Shown here: positions 1-38,997 of the stretch, piece after piece | How the letters are laid out: each line of letters starts with the position of its first letter | Position numbering within the stretch: the first letter of the stretch is position 1 | Origin: Ecdyonurus torrentis | Taxonomy: Eukaryota; Arthropoda; Insecta; Ephemeroptera; Heptageniidae | NCBI GenBank assembly: GCA_949318235.1 | Contig: OX439131.1 | Span: 33,182,631 to 33,246,630, forward strand | Reading direction: 5' to 3' | Length of the DNA stretch: 64,000 bases | Translations under genes and position numbers: made by a program | The notes under the pieces: generated by a model | What the model was told of the DNA's origin: nothing | Seen by the model: the letters and a program-made list of their open reading frames with translations, nothing else | Database searches by the model: none

Positions 1-694
1 TGTTTGCTCTATGGGGAAGCTTAAAGGTAATCGACATTCATATACTGGACATACACATGCCATGCCACAAATTGAGTGATAATAATGCATCTCTTGTGTA
101 ATCTTATGCCTCCACTGACAAAAATCAAACTTCGGGGTGTAAGATCCAATAAATGACCATTGAAATTTGGTATGCATATCGAGTATTGTCGTAAAACCTT
201 ATAGTGTAAATATATTTACTATCATGGTAAAACTTTTACTCAAGTTATTATTATTATGAAAAGTCAAGAAAAATAAATTGTATTATATGAAGATCCTGAG
301 AGAAATAGAGTGAGAGATATAAATATACAGATGATGCAAACCGACAAGGAGGGTGCTCTATGGTCGTCACTTAATACGCGGCGTCTCAAAGTCCTCAAGT
401 ATAAGCTAAATAAATGATCGGACAGTTGTTTTGACCTCAGTGCATTACAAATGAAGACAAATGAATTCAAAAAAATGACGTCATCTTTTGGACCTTATTG
501 TCTCGGCGCCATCATTTGTATACAAGGGGGGTATTCCCACACTCTATACCAAAGTACCACTATTGCGCAGTCCAATATAAATATATACAACATGATCGTA
601 CTTTTTTTTTCCTTTACATTTGATGAACAATATACTTAAAATTGACAATCGTGCGAGACTGCACTTTAACAAAACTCTTTTCTTCATTCTCATC

Positions 695-726
<32 letters not shown>

Positions 727-3700
727 CTCAAAGATTCTCTGATTATAAAATCTCGTAGAAAAAAAAAAGTAGGGTATACAATTTTTTATATAACAAGGGT
801 CAGTTTCTATAACATTTACTTGACATTAAAAGTCATAAATAAAATTTATATGAAAAAAATTGTATGTTTATTTTAAGTTAGAATTGTTCACTATGGATTT
901 ATGGCTATCCAAGCGAGCTCATGTATTGTTACATGTAAACAAACACTTTTTATCCTCACTTTTTTTTTTTTTTTTTTTTTTTTTCCAACTTTTTACTGCC
1001 CGCGCTTGAAGACAAAAAAAAAATGGTAAAGCGATGACAGTACTCGATGCCTGACTACCGTCCCCTTAGTTTACAACAAGTGGTTCATTCAGATTGAACG
1101 TAACTTTTTTTTTTGTACTTGTTACCTTTTATTTTTTATTGTATCCCTTTGTTATAAATGGTAATTCTATTGCTTAGGATAAAATTGTTCAAGATTTGAT
1201 AAAAAAAAAAAGTGCCTGGAAGAATTATATTTCAAAAAGGGTGTAAAAAATATTTATTATCTCTTCATATGTATTTTTTTTTTAGTCGCGTGGCATTTTT
1301 TAACAATAAAAAATTACATACATGCATAAAAAAAAAACTTTAAATTTTTAATGAGTTAGAATATTTTTTTCTTATTTTCTTTTTATAACAACATATATAA
1401 TTAATTAATTTTATTTGAAATATATATAAAATTCATGTTTATATATAATTTTTTGTTACTGATAATAAATTATTTTATAATAAAATCATTATCTAATTAT
1501 CATTTTTATTTAAAAAAAAAACATTTTACATAATTATATAAAAAAAAACATTTTACAATATTTACTACAAGTTGATTTCTAATTAGTACAATTATTATGA
1601 TTATAACCTGAAGGCGCGTGGTATGCTTCTCTCTGTGGGAGAAATATGAAAGAAAAAAATATATATTATATTATATGAAAATAAATAACATTTTTTTCTT
1701 TTTATGTATGTGTTAACATGTAAACAAATATCTAAATAAATATAAAAAAAACTCTGCATGTTGATAGAAAAATGAAGCTATGACACATTCATGATTATCT
1801 AAAATGAAGTATAATAAAATTTATTTTAAAGTTTCTGTTTTCATTAAGTTAAATTTTGAGAGGGGGATATATTAATAAATACGATTATCACGAAAAGGAT
1901 TTTTTTTATGAATGAAATATAAAAACTGAATGATTTTTTTTTTTAATTATTGTTATCACGACCCTCTAGTTCTTTTATTATTTTTTTTTTTCGTGAGAAA
2001 CAATAAAAAAAATATAGTAAATTATATTTTTGTCTTTTATTGTTATTATAAAGTATTTGAAAATAAAGAGCAGAAGAAAAAAACTACTGCAGTACTATAC
2101 TGTAATGCTGCAGGGCATTTATATTTAATATTTTTATTATTATCATTTTTTTTATTATTATTTCTAAGTTTACCACAATAAGGCCTGAAGGCATGCAAGG
2201 TGCAACGACAAAAACTAGTGAAGCGTGAGATTCAAGTCAACTAAAGAAGTGCAGTAAGCTTTAATGTTATATAATATACCGATCCAATCACGGTTTTCAT
2301 GCATAAATATATAATAAAATAAATGTATATTATATATATGTTTGCTTATTGTTTTATACGCTTTACTTAAATTAATATATAAGAACCAATAGACTATATA
2401 GAAATTGGATAATTTTATACCTAATGAACATTCAGATGAATAATTAATCAAAAGCGTAAGAGAAAAAGTTAATCAAAGTATATATTTATTAAATCATGAT
2501 AATTATTAACATATTTATATAAGGCAAAACAAATATAACAAAATCTCCATGGATTATATTGAGATGGACAAATTTATACGTTTGTATAATTTAAATATTT
2601 ATTTAATATCAAATTTATTAATACAGTATTTTTATATATAATTTATCTTGAAGTATATGTTTAGCGAGAAATTTTGTATTTTTATTAATACATAATTATA
2701 ACACCCCTTTCCCTATTATTTTTTCTCCCATACGTATTCCCATGCAAGTAAAAATTATGTTGATTTTTATGGCAATTAATATGAATATAATCTCATTACT
2801 TTATATATAATTAACTTTTATAGTAATTATATCTATAACATCGATTTGATACTGAATAGTTTTTTTATCATATAGAATAATCTCAACCATCTGCTAGGTG
2901 GAAAAAATCTGTATCATAAGAGCCATCCGTGCTTTTTTTTTTTTTTTTTTTTTCTTGTGGGGAGCAATTTTTTTTTTCTATCGTCTTATTTCAAGTTGAG
3001 CATACGGATGAGAGGAGTTTTAAAAGTAAGGGGGAAAAGGCGGGGGCGGCAACAACCTGAACACCTGAGTCTACTCAATCTTTTACTCCCATACACCCTC
3101 TCTTTGCCCCTTGGTGGCGTGTGAACCTCAGCCAAACCTCCCTTTTCAAAACCACCCCCGACATATAATATTGCGTAAACTTTTGTCAATATCAATACAA
3201 AATAAAAATGTCCTGCATTAGGTGTTTCCTTCCTTATAGCTATTGATACTGAACAAGTTTAGTATTACATTTATATCTTGTTGTTACGTAGTACCATTTA
3301 AATTACACCTGCAACATAATGTAATGTATAAAATAGGGGTCACTATTATAATGCATTATTATCTTGTTTGTAATAATAAGATGAGAATTATTTCATTTTA
3401 CCTTGAGAAGTAAAATTAAATATAATGATTGAGTAAGTAATAAGTTAAGACAAATCATTGCAGCATCATAATGTAAACGTAAAGAGTAAAAAAAAAAAAA
3501 GTGATGTATGAAGTCTCCGACAAAATAATCAAAATATAATTTCTTTGTAAGGAAGTGCAACCCATCCTTTTATTTTTCTCCCTCACACATTAGTGATATC
3601 TTACAATTTTTTTTTTCTTGATGCTGGGGGAGGCACAATTCGTGGGATCGTCTGTAGCTTTTGAGTGTGTGGATGGTTAGGTTGCATGTATGCTCCCTAC

Positions 3701-6570
3701 ACCACACCACCACTCCACTGATGTTACGTACACGTCGGATTGTGTGCACAGCGACGGCAAAAAGGGAGGGGTGGGGGGAGAGAAGAGAGGAGGAGGATGG
3801 TTGCTCAAGGTCAGCAAAGGCTTCTTCTCTTCGTCTGCTGTTGCTGGTGCCCCCGGTCCCTCCCCGGTCCATCATCAACCAGCCGACACAGCCTCCGGCA
3901 AACAAGCCCCGCCGAGTACCATCACACACAGCTCAACAATATAATATAAAATTGAAGGGCTAGAATTACTCCCCACATATATACCTTTCAAGAGGGAAAT
4001 AAATTGACCTTAACTTTTTATTTTGCTACCAATAAAGTTCAGATTTTATAAAATATTATACACTTTTTGCTTTAGTTTTTAGACTAATTTGAATGGTATA
4101 ATTAACGTTTGGTGTCATGTTAGTGCTGCAGAACTACGGTATCAAAGTGAAGAAGCGAGCAAATGACTGTTGTTGCTTCTCTCCGTAAATTTCGTGGCAA
4201 TTAGTGTTTGCTACCCAAGATAATGGCAGCATTGCGTGCGCTTGACAATCATCGCAATTGTTGCCTCATCCTCCCTCAGAACAGCTGACGTGACATGATA
4301 GGAGCTGCCTGCCTGCCTGCCGGTGTTAGACCTCTCATCTCTTCTCTCTTATACCCTTTCACCTTTTCACGCCGACAATCAACAATTACACGTCAAGAAA
4401 CAAAGAAGTAATTTCAAACCTATGTATATTTCTTCAACAAAATAACTCAAAACACATTTTTTTTCCCCCATAGAAATATGCATGCAAATGATATAGTCAA
4501 CTTGTTGTTTTTAGAATTATTTCTACTTTAGAACATACATACATTTTGAATTTTATGCTCAGTCAGCTATTTTTTTATTTTTATTTTTTTCCGTGAAATA
4601 ACATAAAAAATTAGCACCTTCATTTTTATATTTCAAAGTTTGCATTGTATGATCGTGCCTTAACAATACTATACTTCATAAAATACATGCGAGGCGTAAA
4701 TTTTTTATGATTACTCACGTGTTAAATAAACATTTTTATATTTAAACAGTCAAAAATTAAATAACGTCAACAAACAAAAATTAGAACATCTCTCTCTCTC
4801 TCTTTCATTGAAAGATTAATATATATGATTCACTTCCTACAAATCAGATTATCCGTGGAACATTTCATTATGCAAATTTTAATGGTTGATTTTTGAGTGA
4901 TTTATTTACTTATATATTATGCCATTTCGTCGTGCGTTGGAGTCGCTGTGACATTTTCTTCCAAGACACTTGACAAATGAGTGAATGGTCCATCTTTAGA
5001 GTAAACTTACAGCATCCCAACCCAGAGTATATAAACAAAAGCTTGCGACCATGGAGCGAGATCATTAGCAAACGTGATCTGACTAGAAAAATGTCATTCG
5101 TCTTCTGTACATAAAAGGAGTAAAAAGGGTCTCTAGGATAGCTACATAAAAAAAAATAAAAAAAAAAAAAAGGAAGGGAGGATTTTTTTTTCTGGAGAGG
5201 GTGTGATGTTTCATAGCGAGCAAGATGTAAGGCAAAGAAAGAAGAGTTTTAAAAAAAAAGAAAAAGAAGAGGGTTGAAAAGAAGAAGGGTGGAAAAACGT
5301 CTAGACAGACACAACCACCCCCTCTTCTCTCTTTCTCTCTCATTCTCTCCCCCTTCCACCCGTGTGGTGGAGACTAGAGCGAGGAGATAGAAAAAATCTT
5401 TCCTCGCGTGGTACAGACATACACATAAAAAACACTTTCACTATCTTTTTTTTATGTATTATTTACTTATGTGAAAGAATGGGGTACAGGAAAAAAAAAA
5501 TGAAAAAAATTTCTAAGTTTTTTTTTTTTTTTTTTCCTATATTTATTTTAACTCGTTCATTCACACACTTGTTGCGTAAGTTCGTATGATTTTCGAGTAA
5601 ACAATGCACACGCATGATGTTACCAGCCGTCATTATCAACTATAGAGCTATGACTATGATAGCTGTGTATCTATTCTATATGTATGTAGTATATGAGTTG
5701 TTTTATTTGGATTATTCACAAGTTGGGGAATAATATGCTCTGCTGTCCCCCGCAATGTTTGTATCCCGCCGCCCTAACTCATCTATAATGGAGCAACTAT
5801 ACACTCATGCTTATTATAACGCCTAGCACATATTGTATCATATAGTTATTATGGTATCATAATCTTTTATTTTATCATTAATAAAAATATATTTTTCATT
5901 TGAAATGATGGTAATTATCAAAAAATTCTTTAAAATATATTAATGTAAAAAAATGTATATTGAAAAGTATTATACGTTTCATTTATAGAATACAAAAAGG
6001 GTCCTCATTAATAAAATGAAATTTTTGTGAAATAGTGAGTCAGACTGTCGACTTCAAAGGCAGCACCTATCTCTATCACTCGCCCTCCGCGATGGTGACA
6101 ATAATTCACGTCTTTCACTTGCGTCTTGGCGGTGATCGCGGCGTCTCGCCCTCTTCCTGCTCGCGAGAGTAAACGCGATCCTTCCGTAACCATGCAACAC
6201 ACTTCACATCACACACACACACCAAAGCGACATTTGTGCGTAATTAGTCGTGCCCCCTTTTTGGACCCGATTTTCATGCTATCCTACTGCATGGTTATTA
6301 TTTAAATTACCATTTTTAATTTTAAACATTTCATTTCCTTAAAATAAAAAGACAGATTCTCAAAGAAATTAAAGAACATAAAAAAAAAAATAATAAAAAT
6401 AAAATAATAATAATAGGGTATAAAAGAAAAGAAAATCTAAAATAACTATTATACTGTATTTATACGAAAAATAATTGTGCACATCGTAAGTTGTTTTCAA
6501 AATTGAAGTACATACCGCATACATTTTATATACTCTAAATTTACTGTGCAAATATAAAGTAAACAATCTT

Positions 6571-6612
<42 letters not shown>

Positions 6613-6748
6613 AGAAGAAGAAGAAGAAGAAGACCTTGCGATAACACCCCCAACTTTCTCATCTTTCTTCGTTCTTCTTTTTTCCTTTTTTTTTTTTTTT
6701 TTTAAGAGTCATGTTTACATATAAATACAATACCACCGGGTTGTCTAT

Positions 6749-6798
<50 letters not shown>

Positions 6799-7224
6799 AG
6801 TATGAGCGCCTTTAGACATCATATTGGAAGCTGCGCATGAAGAGAATGAAGTTCCTCAACATAAAGCTTGATCATCCTTACGTCCCCATCCATACATACA
6901 ATCTCGCTGCTATATCGCTTTGTTGTGTTTTTTGCGCTCCCACGGTCCCGCACTGGCTGGCTGCTGCCTCACCAGGTATTGAGTCTTCCGCCTTTGCTCT
7001 TGCTCGCTTGCTGGCTGCCTAGCCGTGTACACAACAGTACGTAGGTCCCGGGTCACTCGCAGCGCCCGTATGCTAATGAGCTTGCTTTTCAATAAAGAAG
7101 AAAAAAGAAGAAGAAAAAAAAAAAACGGACACAAAATCTTTCACTATTTTTTTCATTCTTTCTTTATATATTTTTTTCTCCCCTACTTTTTTATAAATAT
7201 AAAAGGTATAAAAACTAGGGTGCA

Positions 7225-7282
<58 letters not shown>

Positions 7283-8100
7283 TACAACACGTATAATAAA
7301 AACGTGTTATATATTTAAGGAAGTGGATATATGGAGAAAATATTTAGCACTTGTGGCCATGAACCTTTTTTTTTTTTTGCGCAAATGCATAGTAGCTAAT
7401 CATTGCATGCCTAGGTATATCACAACTTTTTACTGCACTTTTTATCTTGACACGCGTACAACAAAAAAATTGTTGTGGTTTAAGAAATGGGTTAACTACG
7501 ATTTTTTTTAACTCTCTTCCACTTTTTTGTTACCCTTCATATTTTCATTCAGTATTATAAAATATTATATTGGTTTTATCTTTTATTTATGTATGAAGTG
7601 TGACTGAATTTATTATTTTACTTGAGGTAAATTGATATTATTTCTTATGTTATTATTTTTATTACAGTTTCAATTTAATGTGCAAGAGGTAGATAGCGTT
7701 TAAAAATATATATATATGTACATAGTATATGGTTCGAGTCCCTTTGAGGTGGGAGCGTGGGCTAAATGATACTGATGGGATTAGCAATTTTAGTAAAGAC
7801 TATGTCTACGAATTTCATCTTGCCAGACTGAAATGTCGCAAGGGATAATTTGCATGCCAGCCCAGATAAAATATTACTCTCGCGCATTCAATGCGATTTA
7901 CTTGTTGGCACTACAATAATATTATTGTCTGGAGTAATTTTTTTATGAGGCACTGTATAACATGTAATTATGCATTGAAAGAGCATCAAGTGTCAATTGT
8001 TTCAACAATGAAAGTTACGATTCAGAGGCACATTAGATACTATACTACCTGCGTGAGTTTGAGTATACACATACATTTTTTTATGTTTTTTAGGGCTATA
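1..8100. other. Intergenic/upstream region, no supportable gene
   Basis: This AT-rich DNA has no reading frame with coding character. It contains long A or T runs (about 692-722, 961-983, 6,572-6,610, 6,751-6,797 and 7,227-7,279). GC-richer islands stand out at about 3,640-3,930, 6,040-6,210 and 6,820-7,080. The open frames in those islands are overlapping, low-complexity and on both strands, so I do not call genes. The islands could be regulatory DNA or 5' non-coding exons of the zinc-finger gene that starts at 8.67 kb. One exon-like boundary is CACCAG followed by GTATTG near 6,975. Confidence 0.6.
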
Positions 8101-8109
8101 GTTTAATCA

Positions 8110-8673
8110 CTATACTTTTGCTGCTGCTTTGCTCACTGCCCATTCCCCGCTCCCCCATCAAGCAAGCTAAAGAACGAAGCAGCCGTTTTTTTTATTCTCT
8201 CTTTCTCTCTCTCTCCCGCCCTCCCCCTCCTACTTTTGTGCCCCTCAGGCCGCTCTAACTTGCCGCCACTGCTGCCGAAATATTCCCGCGCGGAGGGGAG
8301 CGACTGGTTTTTTAACTCTCTTTTTTGAAAGAGGAGGAACGCGGCTAGGCGGCTGCGGCGCGACGAAAGAGGGGAGAGAGTAAAGTAGAGAGAGAGAAGG
8401 CCTTTTCTCCCCACTCTCTTGGTCCTTTTTATCCACGGCGCTGCCTCCCAGTTACGTATAGACCGAGCAGTGTACAAGAACTCTGTGTTTTTTCGCTTGG
8501 CGCTAAAACCTCATGTGACGAGTGAATAACGTGCACCTATAAAAAGTGCAAGCCAATAGTGCCCTGTTTTAATTATTATTAAAATAAATTTATTATATTA
8601 ATATATTTATACCCTTTTTGAAGGGTTTCTAAGTGAGGGAGGACAGGTGTGAAAAGTGTCGCACGGCTAGTGC
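8110..8673 (+). promoter_or_regulatory. Probable promoter/5' UTR of the rotund/squeeze-like gene
   Basis: A CpG- and GC-richer block at about 8,110-8,500 stands out sharply from the surrounding AT-rich DNA. It is followed by a TATA-like site and then the coding exon. Short CT/GA-rich tracts, common in arthropod promoters, occur at about 8,195-8,215 and 8,375-8,400. The minus-strand frames across this block have no recognisable domain. Promoter status is inferred from position and composition; no transcript evidence is available. Confidence 0.45.
8538..8546 (+). promoter_or_regulatory. TATA-box-like sequence
   Basis: TATAAAAAG lies about 130 bases upstream of the first coding ATG (8,674) and at the downstream edge of the GC-rich block, so a start site near 8,570 would give a short 5' UTR. 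A CCAAT lies just downstream of the TATA, where it would not act as a classic CAAT box. TATA-like strings are common in AT-rich DNA, so confidence is limited. Confidence 0.35.
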
Positions 8674-35384
<26,711 letters not shown>

Positions 35385-35850
35385 AACAAAAACAAATAAC
35401 AAAGAAAAAAGTTTGTTTTTTAATGAAATAAAACTGACGTTTAGCTCTCTCTAATTCTTAAATTTTAAGTGATTCAAGAACTCAAAGTAACATAAATAGA
35501 ACAATTTTAAAGTGATTTTTGAGTCTTATTGTATAAATAATTTTAATGTAAAAATTTAAAAAGTGTGAGTGTTTTTTTCGCCCCCCTGCCCCCTCCTCTT
35601 CAGCACATCACAAGAAACTATTTAAAAGAAAAATTTTATGTATGATAAAATGGAAATAATTATAAGTACAGTAAGTAAAAAAAAAATGTCTCTTAAATAT
35701 TATAAATATAGAAAATCTTATAGTAGTGAGTAAATATTAATAACTAATTTCTTTTTTGAACTATTATAAATAATTCCTTCTGTTTTTTTGTTTTATGTGA
35801 AACACTATTATATAAATAAATGAAAAAATATTCAAAAAAAAAAAAAAAAA
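35385..35850 (+). other. Probable 3' UTR and poly(A) signals of the zinc-finger gene
   Basis: AATAAA-type hexamers occur within GAAATAAAACTG (about 35,426) and TATAAATAAATG (about 35,813). The second is followed by a genomic A run at 35,835-35,854. Use of either site is inferred; no transcript data are available. Confidence 0.45.
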
Positions 35851-38690
35851 AAAAAGACTGCAAAATTAATTGCAAAGTGAAGACATTCAAATCTGTATAG
35901 GACCAGTTAAGTTACAATAATTAATACAAATACGTATATTGACAAAAATTTAAATAAAAAATTATATATGTTGTAAAAATTAATTAAGGTAATATGTAAC
36001 AAAAAAAAAGTTTTACAGATAATTTTTTTTAATGTATACTTGACAAAACAATTAGTAAAAAAAGTATGTAAGGTGATGAGGTGAAATTGATTTTTTTTTT
36101 TTTTTTTTTAATTTTGACAAGTATGTACTACTGTGTTAAATACATATATAAGCACTGGAATATGGTACCAAAAAAAAAATCCAAATTAGTAAAAAAAAAT
36201 TTACATACAAATATAAAATTAATTAAGAGAGAGGGAAATAAATGTGCCGTGATCTCATACAGGCTACTTAAACTACCTTTACGATTTTTTTAAAAATTAT
36301 TTTCCTTAATTTTGTGGGAGGCTCTAGAATTACAAAATTTCCATTATTCCTATTTATACAGAAGGTATTATTACCTTAAAATTCAAATGTTTAAAAAGAA
36401 AAACCTTTCTTGTTTTTTTAATACGATACAAAAAAGTAATAATTTGCTATTAAGATTGAAAAAATATATAGAAAGATTTTCAAAGTGTAATTATAAAAAT
36501 ATATATTATAACAAAAAAAAAGTGCTATATAATATTTTTTCTTAAAAAAATACAAAACATGTAAAATGTACAATTAAAAAAAGATAAAATACAAAAATGT
36601 TAAGATGTATTTGAGATTTTTTTTCTTTGTTATTGTTGTTGTTTTTTGCACATTGTATCTACACAATCATTCATCTCATCACTTATTTAATTAATTCATT
36701 ATTGAAAAATACAAATAAAAACAAATGCATTATAATAATATATAAATATAGAGTCATCATTCGTCCTCAAGCAACTGCCAGAAAAAAAAAATATAATATT
36801 ATCGTGGTCTTTGTGTTTTTCTTTATCTCGCTTTTTCATCCCTTGCTCAAAACGATATACATAATGATATAGCAAGAGGTTGTTTTCATCTCTTCTTATA
36901 AGAATTTATCCATTTTTTTATATTAAAAAAATTAATAAATTTTTGTGACGAAAAACCAAAGCTTAAAAAAAAAACATAAATGGACAAAGTTATAGATTAA
37001 GAATAAAACAAATATATAGTTGAAATCTATAATAAAGAGATGAAATTTAAGAAAATGCGGGTCTAAATATATTTTTTTCGATATTAAATTTAATTGGTTC
37101 ATCAATATAGTTGTGCTGTCGAAGAAGATAACAAAAAAATGCTTGACCAAAAAACGTGAACGCTTTATACACATTTACAAATATAACAAAAAAAAATCAA
37201 CAACAAGAAATTAATACTTCTAAAGTTTTAATCAATAATAATAATATAATTGTCTTCCAAAATTAAGCAATAATTAAATAATTTGGTGTATAACTAATAA
37301 TAATAAATGCGATCACTTTTAAAATTAAGCATTACCATGTTATCCTCTCTTGATTTTAATGTAGTGGTTCTCCTTATTATTATTATTTAAAATATATCTA
37401 TTACTAATTGTAAGTTGTGCAACAACTATTTCTTTCTCTTTTTTTTATATATTTTATTTTTTAATGTATGTATAGCGGCATTTTTGTTTTATAAAATGAT
37501 GCTTGCAGCGTCGCCATAGTAATCTGTATGGTGTGTATGCAGCCAGCAATAATTTTTTTGTGTACAAAAATATATCAGCTCGCGGGTTCACTTGTTTTTA
37601 AATCACTGGAAAAAAAATCATTTTTGCAAAGTTTGTGGTGATGGGAAATTGTTTTTTTATTTTTTATTTATTTTTTTTTTTATTTGGAGAAAAAAAAAAG
37701 ATGAAAAAATAATTATTAAAAAGAGAAAAGATGATAAATGTCAACTAGTTATTTTCGTTTTCTTAAATATATGGGATCAACTTTTTTTTGTATAAAATCT
37801 TGATGTACATTAAATGTTAAATAATTAAAATTAATAATAAAACTTAATGTTGATCTCATGTATAAAAAAATATATATATTATAAATGTTAATACATGTCT
37901 TTTTAAAATACAATGTAAAATTTTCTAAACAGTTTTTCTGAATGTGATTTTTTCCCTTATCTCAGTGTTTTTAAAAAATATATATATTACAAAGCTAATA
38001 ATTAAATAATGAGGGTGATTGTTTTTTGTTTTTTTGTCCACCCTCTTACACACCCCCTTTTCACGTGTAAATATCCGACAGCAATAGCAACAGCAGCGGC
38101 AAGCTCACTCACTTTTAAAACCCATCATTTTAAGCCGCACGCGAAATTTTATCAAAACAAATAAGTAAAATTAAGAAAAATCTATTTAAAAAAAAAAAAT
38201 ATTAATAATAATATAGCTTTCGAGAAAAATAATAATTATAAAAAAAAGTATGTATTTTTGTCAAAGACTGCATTTTTGTGTTTTGAATTCCTTTTCATTT
38301 CTCATCACGCGACCATTATTCTTTTTTTTTTTTTTTTTTTTTTCTTTTTTTTTTTAAATATATATGCTGACTTTTTTTGTAAGTCGCATTTAGCGAGCTC
38401 AATTTTATGAATATTGTTTTTATATATTTTTTTCAAAATTTTCAACTAATTATTATTATTATCTATTATTATATTATATAGTAATTATTTGTGAATGATT
38501 ATGCTATTGATTAATAATAATTAAAAAATGTTAATGTTATTATGACAAACAATAAACGACATTAAAAACCTTTTGAAATACTGTAAATTTTTGTGTTTTC
38601 TTTAAACAACATCCCCTTCTTCTTATCATATTTCTATATTTTATTTTTTTAAAAAGTTAAGCAAGAATTCATGTAAATTTTAACATTATA

Positions 38691-38767
38691 TTCAAAAATC
38701 AGATAATTGCTAAAAAAAATTAATCTAAATTCAAAAATCAGATAATTGCTAAAAAAATTAATCTAAA
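38691..38767. repeat. 39-bp tandem duplication
   Basis: Two copies of a unit starting TTCAAAAATCAGATAATTGC lie head to tail (38,691-38,729 and 38,730-38,767), differing by one A in an A run. A short hairpin, AATAGGCT paired with its complement, follows at about 38,766-38,793. Confidence 0.9.
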
Positions 38768-38877
38768 TAGGCTGCTGTCAACGACAGCCTATTGTAACGA
38801 TCTTTTACGTTGACTTTTACAAAAGTGACCAAACTTAATACGAGTCTATGAGTTAAAAGTCACTATATACTAGAGTA

Positions 38878-38997
38878 CAGCCCTGGCCAAAAGTTTGAGA
38901 ACGATTTGCATAGACAACCCTCAAGCGCACTATGTTATCTTTACGAGAAAACGCAGCGGCCACCGCTGCCCCGTTCTCTAATTTTTGGCCCGAGCTT
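38878..38997. mobile_element. Small Tc1/mariner-like MITE
   Basis: The left end CAGCCCTGGCCAAAAGTTTG, preceded by TA, is a well-known Tc1-type terminus. The right end carries its imperfect complement (TTTTTGGCCCGAGCTT then TA). The inverted repeats of roughly 28 bases include a GAGAACG/CGTTCTC pair. The element is only about 120 bp with an internal GC-rich hairpin (GCAGCGGCCACCGCTGC), so it is a non-autonomous remnant. TA dinucleotides flank both ends, as expected for Tc1/mariner insertion. Confidence 0.7.

Noticed and set aside
3570..3963. Several overlapping 70-119-residue frames on both strands
   Set aside because: Overlap in many frames of a GA/CT-rich island is a composition effect; no homology is seen.
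7730..7745. GGTTCGAGTCCC, a perfect polymerase III B box
   Set aside because: No A box at the correct distance; the upstream sequence is AT-repeat, so at most it is a decayed SINE.
8133..8477. 114-residue minus-strand open frame
   Set aside because: It covers the GC-rich promoter-like block, is low-complexity (Arg/Ser/Leu) and has no domain.
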